A stretch of 64,000 nucleotides of DNA. It comes from Kluyvera sp036759925. Its GTDB lineage: Bacteria; Pseudomonadota; Gammaproteobacteria; Enterobacterales; Enterobacteriaceae. Under the pieces are notes generated by a model. It worked only from the letters and a program-made list of their open reading frames with translations, searched no databases and had not been told where the DNA came from. Both the position numbers and the translations under genes were made by a program. The first letter of the stretch is position 1. Each line of letters begins with the position of its first letter. Below, piece by piece: positions 43,966 through 52,195 of this stretch. The DNA lies in NCBI RefSeq assembly GCF_036759925.1, contig NZ_JAPKIB010000002.1, forward strand, positions 62,001 through 126,000. Direction: 5' to 3'.

Positions 43966-44078
43966 CCTCTCCCTTAAAAAGGGAGAGGGAGCACATCGGT
44001 GCCGCTGATTAGCTCGGCAGGAAAACCCTGCACCAATCAGTCCCCTCGCCCCTTTGGGGAGAGGGTCAGGGTGAGGGG
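43966..44078. repeat. GC-rich intergenic repeat with hairpins, copy 1
   Basis: Hairpin 1 is CCTCTCCCTT AAAA AGGGAGAGG (43966-43988). A second module, CCCCTCGCCCCTTTGGGGAGAGGGTCAGGGTGAGGGG, covers 44042-44078. A close relative lies at 60433-60516. Here it separates convergent phnV and the porin gene and probably acts as a terminator. Confidence 0.8.
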
Positions 44079-44102
44079 GAAAAGAGGGTTTATCACACGA
44101 AC

Positions 44103-45491
44103 TTAGAACCAGGCTTCAAACATCCCGCCGAAGTTCAGCGAATCCAGCTGCTCGTCCTGCGTTCCGTTAACTTTCGCCGTACGCTTGTTATCCACCTGAC
44201 CGCCGGTCACGTAGAAGCGCAGCATTGGGCGGAATTCCGGGCCCATACCAATTGCGATGTTCTGCGACAGGGTCAGCTTCCAACCGTGGTTGTCACCGCC
44301 CTGGTCGTAATCTACGCGCTGGTAACCCGCTTCCAGCCAGGTGGAGTGCACGTCGTTCCAGAAGTACATTGGACGAACGATCGCGCCATAGTTTTTACGG
44401 TTGTCGGTGTTGTCTTTGCTGTTGTCGTAGTCGTGGAAGGCCAACAGGTATTCCACCTGCGCCTGCTGGGTGAACTTATAGTTACCTTCGAAGCTGGCGT
44501 AAATCGCGGTCAGCCCGTCAGTTTTGTTGAATACGCTGTTATCCGAGTTATCGGAGTAGCGCAGGATAACCTTGTTCACGCCGCTGTCGTCGCTGTTGGT
44601 GTGGCTTAACAGCAGACCACCCTGCCAGGCATCAAGCTGCTTGTCGTTATCCACCGCTTTAGAGTCGAAGCCGTAGTTAGCGTAAACCTCAACGTCAATC
44701 GGGCCCGCTTTGATGTTGTGGGTTTTGGTGGTCAGCGCGTAGTGGCCGCTATCACCGGTATCTGAGCTACCGGTACAGGTGATGCGCGATGGGCTAGACT
44801 CATCGGCCATCACTTCCGGGCTACAGGATTTCACCTGCGAAACGGTAGCGACGTCGAACTGCACGCCGCCAACGTCAAAGTTTTTCACCCCGGCACCCTG
44901 GCCGTCGTGGTTCATCCAGAAGTAGTCGTTGATACCCTGTTGTGGACGCTGGTGGAAGTCGCGGCCCGCCCAGATATAGGCGTTAGGGTTAGATTCCAGC
45001 ACGTTGGTGACGCCAACGTAGGCTTTTTTCAGGTTAACTTCGTCACTCCAGTGGTCGAACATGACGTTGATATCCCAGATAGCGCCTTTGCTGCTCTTAA
45101 AGGCTTTGGTTAACTGGAATTCACCGCCGTTTCCTTCGTTACCCAGACGGCCGATTGCCGAGGCACCGTTATAGGAACCGTCCACGCCGACGTATTTCTG
45201 GTCGCCAGCCTGGAAGTGTGCGCCGTAGCGCGCGTAGCCACTGAACTTCAGGCCGAACGGCACGGCCATATCTGGCGTTTGTGCGGCGCTTTGCGGGTTG
45301 GTTTCCAGATCCACCTTTTTGGCCTGGGCGGCATCCATTTTGGCCTGGCGGTCGGCCAGGGCTTTATCGACGGCCTTGGCCACAATGGCGTCGATTTGTT
45401 CCTGAGTAAATTCTTGTGCCATTACAGAGGAAAGCGGGCAAAGTGCGGCAATAACCGCCATAGCTAATGGAAGTTTTTTTACAGTTTTCAT
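44103..45491 (-). CDS. LamB-family carbohydrate porin
   Basis: The 462-residue outer-membrane protein has a signal peptide (MKTVKKLPLAMAVIAALCPLSSVMA, cut before QEF). A helical stretch of about 45 residues rich in Lys, Ala and Asp (QEQIDAIVAKAVDKALADRQAKMDA) is likely coiled coil as in ScrY. A maltoporin-type barrel follows (FSGYARYGAHFQAG; YIWAGRDFHQRP) and ends MFEAWF with the terminal Phe. It is longer than LamB and recalls BglH or ScrY more than the maltodextrin porin. It lies downstream of the EIIA gene, so it probably admits a beta-glucoside or chitobiose-like sugar. Confidence 0.88.
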   Translation of the reverse strand: MKTVKKLPLAMAVIAALCPLSSVMAQEFTQEQIDAIVAKAVDKALADRQAKMDAAQAKKVDLETNPQSAAQTPDMAVPFGLKFSGYARYGAHFQAGDQKYVGVDGSYNGASAIGRLGNEGNGGEFQLTKAFKSSKGAIWDINVMFDHWSDEVNLKKAYVGVTNVLESNPNAYIWAGRDFHQRPQQGINDYFWMNHDGQGAGVKNFDVGGVQFDVATVSQVKSCSPEVMADESSPSRITCTGSSDTGDSGHYALTTKTHNIKAGPIDVEVYANYGFDSKAVDNDKQLDAWQGGLLLSHTNSDDSGVNKVILRYSDNSDNSVFNKTDGLTAIYASFEGNYKFTQQAQVEYLLAFHDYDNSKDNTDNRKNYGAIVRPMYFWNDVHSTWLEAGYQRVDYDQGGDNHGWKLTLSQNIAIGMGPEFRPMLRFYVTGGQVDNKRTAKVNGTQDEQLDSLNFGGMFEAWF

Positions 45492-45653
45492 GGTTATCTC
45501 AAATTAATTAATTATATTTTCAGACAATAACCATCCCGTTCGGGTGGATAACTATCATCGCCACCAAAACAAGCTGATTTTATTTATTCTCTCGTAGGGT
45601 ACCGTTAAATCGTTAGCGTAATTAATGTCTCCGAAGTTAAATGAAATTTAATA

Positions 45654-45956
45654 TTAACGTTGATAAAGATGAATAATTTCTTCCGAAAGTTCACGAGCAA
45701 GTAACGAATTCATCAAATGATCCTGCGCGTGTACCATAATTAGGGTCATGGGCTGACGCGCGTCACCTGCATCCTGCTCAATAAGCCGGGTTTGCATATG
45801 GTGCGCCTGGCGGGCATAGCCATCAGCTTCCCGCAGGAGATTTCTGGCTTCCTCCATTTCACCCTGGCGTGCGGCGTGTAGCGCCTCAAAGCACAGCGAT
45901 CTGGACTGGCCCGCGTTAATGATTATTTCCATTACCGCGTCCTCTAACCTAACCAT
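45654..45956 (-). CDS. PTS lactose/cellobiose-type EIIA protein (ChbA-like)
   Basis: The 100-residue helical protein keeps the family segments INAGQSRSLCFEALHAARQGEMEEAR and LIMVHAQDHLM, in which His76 is the phosphorylated residue. It accepts phosphate from HPr for a lactose/cellobiose-type EIIB. No EIIB or EIIC is nearby, so its partners must be elsewhere. ATG 45956 (MVRLEDAVMEII) is preferred because ChbA homologues have LEEVVMGLII. A second ATG at 45932 has an equally good AGAGGA, since the GTTAGAGGA block is repeated. It is followed by the porin gene. Confidence 0.88.
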   Translation of the reverse strand: MVRLEDAVMEIIINAGQSRSLCFEALHAARQGEMEEARNLLREADGYARQAHHMQTRLIEQDAGDARQPMTLIMVHAQDHLMNSLLARELSEEIIHLYQR

Positions 45957-46043
45957 AATAATATCCTCTAACTATTTAAAGTTATGATAAAAAGAGGTCG
46001 GAAATAATATATCAATGCTTACTGTTAAATTTATCTGACTTAA

Positions 46044-46235
46044 CTAACGGTTCCAGGTTATGGCGCAGTTGATTTTAACGTCTGCACTTTGTTTCTCATT
46101 AATGAACGACTTTCGGGGTACAGCAATAGTCAATACATGGCCGCAGAGGTCAGCATATAAATAACGCACATGACCACCGTGTTTAGCGTCCAGAAATAAT
46201 GGTTCGCGAAACCACGAGTGATAACGAGAGTTCAT
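46044..46235 (-). CDS. Unrecognised 63-residue frame upstream of the EIIA gene
   Basis: The 63-residue product (MNSRYHSWFREPLFLD...KINCAITWNR) matches nothing I know. It has no signal peptide, membrane helix or clear domain, and the Shine-Dalgarno before ATG 46235 is poor. It lies between a CRP plus LacI-type promoter and the EIIA gene, so it may be a short operon gene, a leader, or the remnant of a longer PTS component. A 21-residue frame with GINEQNYALPLIYSAREKDV precedes it in another frame. Confidence 0.35.
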   Translation of the reverse strand: MNSRYHSWFREPLFLDAKHGGHVRYLYADLCGHVLTIAVPRKSFINEKQSADVKINCAITWNR

Positions 46236-46347
46236 TTAAACATCTTTTTCGCGCGCTGAATAAATCAGCGGCAGAGCATAATTTTGTTCATTGATGCCCA
46301 TCCTCTAAATGTAAAAAGTTATTGCGATTGTGATTTGATATGAAACT

Positions 46348-46359
46348 GAAACCGGTTTC
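46348..46359 (-). promoter_or_regulatory. LacI-family operator (AscG/GalR type)
   Basis: GAAACCGGTTTC is a perfect 12-base dyad with the CG centre of LacI-family operators, and the flanks match the AscG site TGAAACCGGTTTCA as I recall it (one mismatch at the end). It lies upstream of the minus-strand EIIA/porin genes and 33 bases (centre to centre) downstream of a CRP box. Confidence 0.7.
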
Positions 46360-46378
46360 TATTCATAAAATCAAGAAG

Positions 46379-46394
46379 TGTGACCCCCATCAAT
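46379..46394 (-). promoter_or_regulatory. Candidate CRP site of the EIIA/porin promoter
   Basis: TGTGA-CCCCCA-TCAAT has one perfect half and one partial half of the CRP consensus. With the LacI-type operator it forms the usual activator-repressor layout of a sugar operon. The rest of 46236-46728 shows inverted repeats (46383-46455) and the promoter of the gallate genes, with no supportable gene. Confidence 0.5.
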
Positions 46395-46728
46395 TTCTCA
46401 TGCTTATGAGACTAATTATTTCGTCCTGGCTCACAGAAAATTGTCGTTTGGGGGTGAAATGGACACCCATTGCACAAGTGATTGCGCGGCAAAAAATGAA
46501 ACAGGATTGACGTCCAGCAGCGCGTTCTGGCGCCCCAATACGATCTGATAGTAGGCGCCTGTTTCAGCCTCATTGTTTTGCAACTCCGCTCACAATATAA
46601 AAATAACTCATACCTTACCCCGGATTTTTGAACCGGACAGCATCGGGCGACTGCCTTAACGTGGCATCAACGTTCATCCAATAACACAAACCAGAACATT
46701 CATACCCCCTCTTTAAGGACGTGACCCT

Positions 46729-48105
46729 ATGAGCCTCTCTACCGGTGTAGATGTAAAAGCGTGGATTGATGCCCGACCAATCTCGCGTTTTCAGTGGAAA
46801 ATTCTGTTTCTCTGCTTCGTGATTATCATGCTCGACGGCTATGACGCAGCGGTGATGGGCTTTATCGCCCCGGCGCTGCTCGAAGACTGGGGCATCAGCC
46901 GTGCGGCGCTGGGGCCGATTCTCGGGGCGGCGATGTTTGGCGTCGCGCTGGGTGCGCTGATTGCCGGGCCGCTCGCCGACCGCTATGGCCGCAAGCGCAT
47001 TCTGTTGGCCTCGGTGGCGCTGTTCGGCGTCTTTAGCCTGGCGGCAGCGATGGCGCAAACGCCCACTCAGTTGGCGCTGCTGCGTTTTCTCACCGGGCTT
47101 GGCCTTGGCGCGGTGATGCCAAACTGTGTGACCCTGGTGGCGGAATACATGCCTGAGCGGCGTAAAGGGCTGATGATTACGCTAATGTACAGCGGGTTTA
47201 ACGTCGGTTCCGGGCTCGGCGGATTTATCGCCGCGGCGCTACTGTCGCATTACAGCTGGCACTCAGCGCTGATCTTCGGCGGCGTACTGCCGCTGATCGT
47301 GCTGCCGTTTATGCTGGTGATGTTGCCGGAATCGGCGATGAATATGGTGGCGCGACGCGTGCCGGGGGCTGAAATTGCCCGCGTGCTGAACCGCCTGGGC
47401 GGCCAGTTTGCCGCTAATACGTTATTCACCCTTGGCACGCCGGAAATCTCCCGCCACGCGAAAGTGATTCAGCTGTTCCGCGGTGGCTATGCGCGCGGTA
47501 CGGTGGCGCTGTGGCTGACCTATTTTATGGGCCTGTTTGTGATTTACCTGCTGAACGGCTGGCTGCCGACCATTCTGCGCTCTGGCGGTCTGTCGCTGCA
47601 GCAGGCGGCGATTATCACCGGCCTGTTCCAGCTTGGTGGCCCGCTGGGTGGCATTCTGGTTGGCTATTTGATGGACCGCACCTCGGCGAAAGTGGTCATT
47701 GCCGCAACCTATTTCATTGGCTGTCTGTGCCTGCTGTCGCAGGGGCTGATGGACTTCGGTTCGGCGGCGCTGTCGGTGCTGATTTTTGTGAGCGGGATGT
47801 GCATCAACGGCGCGCAAAACGGCCTACAGGCCTACTCACCGGCCTTCTATCAAACCGAAATTCGCGCCACCGGCGTGAGCTGGATGCACGGCATCGGGCG
47901 TATTGGGGCGATTTTAAGCTCGACGCTGGGCGGGGTGATCATGCTGGCGGTGCCGGGGCATTCGTCGATTTTCCTGGTGCTGGCGCTGCCGGCCTGCCTC
48001 GCGGCGGCCTGTATTCTGCTGCACCGTATGAACCAGCGTAACGCCGCGCAGAGCGGGCGTGCGGCGGGCGACGTGGCGCTACCAAACGCCGCCCATCATC
48101 GATAA
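46729..48105 (+). CDS. Aromatic acid:H+ symporter (AAHS family), probable gallate transporter
   Basis: The 458-residue MFS carrier has about 12 helices. It bears the AAHS marks MLDGYDAAVMGFIAPALLEDWGISRAALGPILGAAMFG (helices 1-2, with DGYD essential for aromatic acid carriers) and GPLADRYGRKRILLAS in loop 2-3. It probably imports gallate or protocatechuate-like acids for GalA, encoded right behind it. This equals GalT of Pseudomonas putida in context. AAGGA lies nine bases before ATG 46729. Confidence 0.87.
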   Translation: MSLSTGVDVKAWIDARPISRFQWKILFLCFVIIMLDGYDAAVMGFIAPALLEDWGISRAALGPILGAAMFGVALGALIAGPLADRYGRKRILLASVALFGVFSLAAAMAQTPTQLALLRFLTGLGLGAVMPNCVTLVAEYMPERRKGLMITLMYSGFNVGSGLGGFIAAALLSHYSWHSALIFGGVLPLIVLPFMLVMLPESAMNMVARRVPGAEIARVLNRLGGQFAANTLFTLGTPEISRHAKVIQLFRGGYARGTVALWLTYFMGLFVIYLLNGWLPTILRSGGLSLQQAAIITGLFQLGGPLGGILVGYLMDRTSAKVVIAATYFIGCLCLLSQGLMDFGSAALSVLIFVSGMCINGAQNGLQAYSPAFYQTEIRATGVSWMHGIGRIGAILSSTLGGVIMLAVPGHSSIFLVLALPACLAAACILLHRMNQRNAAQSGRAAGDVALPNAAHHR

Positions 48106-48118
48106 GTGGAGTTCTGTT

Positions 48119-49390
48119 ATGGCAAGAATTATTGGCGGTATTGCCGTCTCCCATACCCCGACCATCGGCTTTGCGGTCGATCATCATAAACAGCATGATG
48201 CGGCGTGGGCACCGATTTTCGAAAGCTTCGAGCCGCTGCAACGCTGGCTTGACGAGAAAAAACCGGATGCGTTGGTCTATATCTTCAACGACCACGTGAC
48301 CGCCTTTTTCTTCGACCACTACTCAACCTTCGCGCTGGGCATCGATAACGAATACGGCGTGGCGGATGAAGGCGGCGGCCCACGCAGCCTGCCGCCGATC
48401 AAAGGCAACGCCGCACTCTCGCGGCATATCGGCAGCAGCCTGATGGCCGATGAGTTCGATATGTCGTTCTTTATGAATAAAAAGCTCGACCACGGCCTGT
48501 TCTCGCCGCTGTCGGCGCTGCTGCCGTGGCAGAGCGGCGAATGGCCGACCAGGGTGGTACCGCTGCAAATTGGCGTGCTGCAGTTCCCGGTGCCGAGCGC
48601 ACGGCGCTGCTACAAGCTAGGCCAGGCGCTGCGCCGGGCGATAGAGAGCTTCCCGGAAGATATCAACGTCGCCATTGTGGCAACCGGCGGGCTGTCGCAT
48701 CAGGTGCATGGCGAGCGCTGCGGGTTTAACAACACCGAATGGGATGCGCAGTTCATCGATATGCTGGTGAACGACCCGGAAAAGCTGACCGAAATGACGC
48801 TGGCGGAATACGCTGAGCTTGGCGGCATGGAGGGTTCGGAAGTGATTATGTGGCTGGTGATGCGCGGCGCGCTGTCGGCCAACGTCAGCGAAACCTGGTG
48901 CGACTATTATCTGCCGTCGATGACCGGTATTGCGACGCTGATTCTGGAAAACAATGCCCGGCTGCCGCCGGTCGACACCCTCAGCCGTCATCGCCAACAT
49001 ATGGCGCGACAGCTGGCGGGCGTGGAAAAGTTGCCCGGTACCTATCCGTTCACCCATGAGCGCAGCCTCAACGGTATGCGGCTGAACGCTTTTCTGCACA
49101 AACTGACGCAGCCCGCGTGGCGCGAACGCTTCCTCAACGAGCCGCAGGCGTTGTTTGCCGAGGCGGCGTTAAGTGAAGAGGAGCAGACGCTGCTGACGGC
49201 GCGGGACTGGCGAGGGCTGATTCAGTACGGCGCCAGCTTCTTCCTGCTGGAGAAAATGGGCGCGGTGGTGGGGGTGTCGAACCTGCATATCTACGCCGCC
49301 ATGCGCGGGCAGACGCTCGACGAGTTTCAGAAAACCCGCAACCAGCAGGTGACTTATTCGGTGGCGGGAACGAAAACACCGGCGAACTAG
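48119..49390 (+). CDS. galA: Gallate dioxygenase
   Basis: This 423-residue protein fuses a LigB-type extradiol dioxygenase (about residues 1-280) to a C-terminal LigA-like domain, as in P. putida GalA (about 420 aa). His12 (SHTP) and His59 (FNDHV) are the expected Fe(II) ligands; His125 (LDHGL) and His194 (GGLSHQ) are likely active-site residues. It opens gallate between carbons 4 and 5 to give 4-oxalomesaconate. ATG 48119 follows GGAG and gives MARIIGG. It lies 13 bases after the transporter and overlaps the convergent LysR gene by four bases. Confidence 0.92.
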   Translation: MARIIGGIAVSHTPTIGFAVDHHKQHDAAWAPIFESFEPLQRWLDEKKPDALVYIFNDHVTAFFFDHYSTFALGIDNEYGVADEGGGPRSLPPIKGNAALSRHIGSSLMADEFDMSFFMNKKLDHGLFSPLSALLPWQSGEWPTRVVPLQIGVLQFPVPSARRCYKLGQALRRAIESFPEDINVAIVATGGLSHQVHGERCGFNNTEWDAQFIDMLVNDPEKLTEMTLAEYAELGGMEGSEVIMWLVMRGALSANVSETWCDYYLPSMTGIATLILENNARLPPVDTLSRHRQHMARQLAGVEKLPGTYPFTHERSLNGMRLNAFLHKLTQPAWRERFLNEPQALFAEAALSEEEQTLLTARDWRGLIQYGASFFLLEKMGAVVGVSNLHIYAAMRGQTLDEFQKTRNQQVTYSVAGTKTPAN

Positions 49391-50613
49391 CTGGCCGCCA
49401 CCTGCTGATGGATAAAGTTCACCAGCGCCTGGGTGGCGGGTGAGGGCAGGCTGCCTTCGCGGAAAGTCAGCCCAATGCGCCGCTGCGTATTGGGCAGCTT
49501 CACCGGCAGAACGGTCAGCAGGTGGTTGTCAATTTCAAAGCGCATCTGGCTGGCGGAGACGGCGGCCAACAGCGGTGAACCGAGCAGCAGGCCGCGCACC
49601 ATCGCAGCATCACCGGTTTCTACCACCGGCTGTGGCTGCGGCAGGCCGAGGGCGGCAAACGCTTTATCCAGCAGATGCCGCGCCGGGGCGTTGCTGCGCG
49701 GCAGCACCCACTTGGCGCTGGCGAGCTGACTTAACGGGTCGGGATGGTTCAGCAGCGGGTGATCGTTGCACACCAGAATCAGCATCTCCTCTTCAAACAA
49801 CGGCTGGCAGGTGAGCTCCGGCAGATCATCGTGCTGGCGTAAAGCGCCAATAATAAAATCGATATTTCCGGCCCGCATGTCCGACACCAGGGACTCATAC
49901 GGGCTTTCGTTGGTGACCACGCGAATACCCGGATGCTGCGTCAGAAAGGCGTTAATGGCGGCAGGCAAAAGCTGCGTACGGCTCAGCGGCAGTGCACCAA
50001 TACGTACATTGCCCTCCAGAACGCCGCATATTGCGGCTAAATCACCCCAGATGTGCGCCAGTTCGTTCAGCGCGCGGCTGATGTTCGGATAGAGCATATC
50101 GGCGGCAGAAGTCGGGCGTACCCCCTCCGGCGTGCGGCGAAACAGCGGTGACCCCGCCCCTTTCTCCAGAATTTTCAGCGCGGCGCTAATCGCCGGTTGC
50201 GTCACGCCGAGCTGGCTAGCCACGGTCTGGCTATGGTTGATGTGGTACAGCTGAATAAAAATCTCCAGCCGCCGGGTATTGAACAGCCAGCCGGGATCCG
50301 GCGTCGCTTTGTGCGACCCCGTGTGCGCTTTGAGCTTGTGCATCAGCGCCGGAATGGCCTGCAAATCCCCAATAGCCCGCAGTGCGCGCGGCAAAATACA
50401 CTTACCGTATTCCGTCAGCACCATGCCGCTGTAGTGACGCTCAAACAGCGTCACGTCCAGCTCTGCTTCCAGATCGCGAATCGCGCGGGTTATGGCGGAT
50501 TGGGTGCGGAATAAGTCGTCGGCGGCGCGGGAGACGCTGCCGCGGCTGGCGACCTGGCAGAAGAATCGCAACTGCATGATGTTGATGCCTTTCTCGTGCT
50601 TCGTCTGCCACAT
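49387..50613 (-). CDS. LysR-family regulator with two N-terminal HTH domains (GalR-like)
   Basis: The 408-residue protein is about 100 longer than typical LysR proteins because it has two HTH_1 domains: residues about 12-70 (MQLRFFCQVASRGSVSRAADDLFRTQSAITRAI) and about 105-165 (LEIFIQLYHINHSQTVASQLGVTQPAISAALKI). A normal LysR effector domain follows from about 190 (GNVRIGALPLSRTQLLPAAI). It sits between galA and galB, so it probably controls both gallate units. AAGGCGAG supports ATG 50613; a later ATG at 50577 is possible. Confidence 0.85.
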   Translation of the reverse strand: MWQTKHEKGINIMQLRFFCQVASRGSVSRAADDLFRTQSAITRAIRDLEAELDVTLFERHYSGMVLTEYGKCILPRALRAIGDLQAIPALMHKLKAHTGSHKATPDPGWLFNTRRLEIFIQLYHINHSQTVASQLGVTQPAISAALKILEKGAGSPLFRRTPEGVRPTSAADMLYPNISRALNELAHIWGDLAAICGVLEGNVRIGALPLSRTQLLPAAINAFLTQHPGIRVVTNESPYESLVSDMRAGNIDFIIGALRQHDDLPELTCQPLFEEEMLILVCNDHPLLNHPDPLSQLASAKWVLPRSNAPARHLLDKAFAALGLPQPQPVVETGDAAMVRGLLLGSPLLAAVSASQMRFEIDNHLLTVLPVKLPNTQRRIGLTFREGSLPSPATQALVNFIHQQVAAS

Positions 50614-50671
50614 GTCGTGACTCGCCTTTTGGGAGGGTGATTTTTACTCAACATAAATAAAAATCATAGCC

Positions 50672-50687
50672 TTCGCAAGTTAACGAA
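50672..50687. promoter_or_regulatory. Dyad TTCG-N8-CGAA in the galR-galB divergent region
   Basis: An interrupted dyad lies between the regulator gene and galB, 57 bases before galB. LysR proteins bind such AT-rich interrupted dyads. No second copy was found near the transporter start, so this is tentative. Confidence 0.25.
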
Positions 50688-50743
50688 TTACCCGCTGTGA
50701 GCTGGACATGACAAGCTGAAAAAAAACCAAGAAGGAAGCCCAC

Positions 50744-51484
50744 ATGTCTACTCTGATTACCCCCAAAAGCGCCCTTGTCGTCAGTGCTCACTCGGCGGAT
50801 TTCGTCTGGCGCGCGGGCGGCGCTATTGCACTGCACGTTGAGCAAGGCTACCAGGTGCATATCGTCTGCCTGTCGTACGGCGAGCGCGGCGAGTCTGCCA
50901 AACTGTGGCGCAAGGGCAATATGACCGAAGCGACGGTGAAGCAGCATCGCCAGCAGGAGGCGCAGGCGGCGGCGGAGATCCTCGGTGCCAGCGTCGAATT
51001 TTTTGATATCGGCGACTATCCGCTGCGGGCCGACAAAGAGACGCTATTCCGCCTGGCGGACGTTTATCGCCGCGTGCAGCCGCACTTTGTGCTGACCCAC
51101 TCGATGCACGACCCGTACAACTACGATCACCCGTTGGCCTCCAATCTGGCGCAGGAAGCCCGCATTATTGCCCAGGCCGAAGGCTATCGCCCCGGCGAGT
51201 CGGTTGTGGCGGCCCCGCCGGTATACTGCTTTGAGCCGCATCAGCCGGAACAGTGCAACTGGAAGCCGGATGTGCTGCTGGATATCACCCCCGTGTGGGA
51301 AAAAAAGTACCGCGCCATTCAATGCATGCAAGGGCAGGAGCACCTGTGGGAATACTACACCCGCGTGGCCTTGCAGCGCGGCGTGCAGGCGAAGCGCAAT
51401 ATCGGTATTACTGCCGCTCGCGATATCAGCCATGCGGAAGGTTTCCAGAGCATCTTCCCGCGCGTCACGGGGGATCTGGCATGA
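50744..51484 (+). CDS. galB: 4-oxalomesaconate hydratase
   Basis: The 246-residue PIG-L/LmbE-fold metalloprotein begins MSTLITPKSALVVSAHSADFVWRAGGAIALH. The first metal site is SAHSADFVWR, a variant of the usual AHPDD, and HDPYNYDHPLA near residue 125 supplies further His ligands. It hydrates the enol form of 4-oxalomesaconate to 4-carboxy-4-hydroxy-2-oxoadipate. Similar to P. putida GalB. GAAGGAAG precedes the ATG, and the stop overlaps galC as ATGA. Confidence 0.9.
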   Translation: MSTLITPKSALVVSAHSADFVWRAGGAIALHVEQGYQVHIVCLSYGERGESAKLWRKGNMTEATVKQHRQQEAQAAAEILGASVEFFDIGDYPLRADKETLFRLADVYRRVQPHFVLTHSMHDPYNYDHPLASNLAQEARIIAQAEGYRPGESVVAAPPVYCFEPHQPEQCNWKPDVLLDITPVWEKKYRAIQCMQGQEHLWEYYTRVALQRGVQAKRNIGITAARDISHAEGFQSIFPRVTGDLA

Positions 51485-52194
51485 ATTTACTCAACAAAAA
51501 AGGCATCGCCGTGCGCCATATTCCTCGCTCTGGCGGTGACACGTTGCGGCTGTTCGCCGCTGCTGGGGTGGCAACTATCCATGAATCCCATGACCGTCAG
51601 GGGCTGATGAATCCAGATATTCGCCCTATTCAGCGAGGCGTTAGCCGCGCGGGCAACGCGGTGACGGTGCTGGTGACGCCGGGCGACAACTGGATGTTCC
51701 ACGTGGCCGTCGAGCTATGCCAGCCGGGGGATATTCTGGTGGTCGCGCCGACCTCTCCCTGCGGTGATGGCTTCTTCGGCGACCTGCTGGCCACCTCGCT
51801 GCAGGCCCGTGGAGTCATTGGTCTGGTGGGCGACATTGGTATTCGCGACTCGCAAACCCTGCGTGAAATGGGTTTTGCGGTGTGGTCGCGGCAGGTTTAC
51901 GCCCAGGGCACCGTCAAAGAGACGCTCGGTTCGGTTAACGTGCCGCTGACCTGCGGCGGGCAACTGGTGGTGCCGGGCGACGTGGTGGTGGCGGACGATG
52001 ACGGTGTGGTCGTGGTACCTCACGCCCTTGCCGATACGGTGCTGGCAAAAGCGCAGAGCCGTATCGCCAACGAAACGGCGAAGCGCGAGCGGATGAGCCA
52101 CGGGGAGCTGGGGTTGGATATCTATGCCATGCGTCCGCGCCTGGCGGAGAAAGGGCTGCGCTATTTTGATTCCGCTGAGGACGTGAGGGACTGA
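51481..52194 (+). CDS. galC: 4-carboxy-4-hydroxy-2-oxoadipate aldolase
   Basis: The 237-residue protein belongs to the RraA-like HMG/CHA aldolase family. GDVVVADDDGVVVVPHALAD (about residues 164-183) carries the acidic pair, and GLVGDIGIRDSQTLREMGFAVWSR (about 118-141) carries the Arg and Asp of the metal/pyruvate site. It splits the hydrated product into pyruvate and oxaloacetate, completing gallate breakdown. It overlaps galB by four bases, and galD begins one base after its stop. Confidence 0.92.
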   Translation: MNLLNKKGIAVRHIPRSGGDTLRLFAAAGVATIHESHDRQGLMNPDIRPIQRGVSRAGNAVTVLVTPGDNWMFHVAVELCQPGDILVVAPTSPCGDGFFGDLLATSLQARGVIGLVGDIGIRDSQTLREMGFAVWSRQVYAQGTVKETLGSVNVPLTCGGQLVVPGDVVVADDDGVVVVPHALADTVLAKAQSRIANETAKRERMSHGELGLDIYAMRPRLAEKGLRYFDSAEDVRD

Positions 52195-52195
52195 T

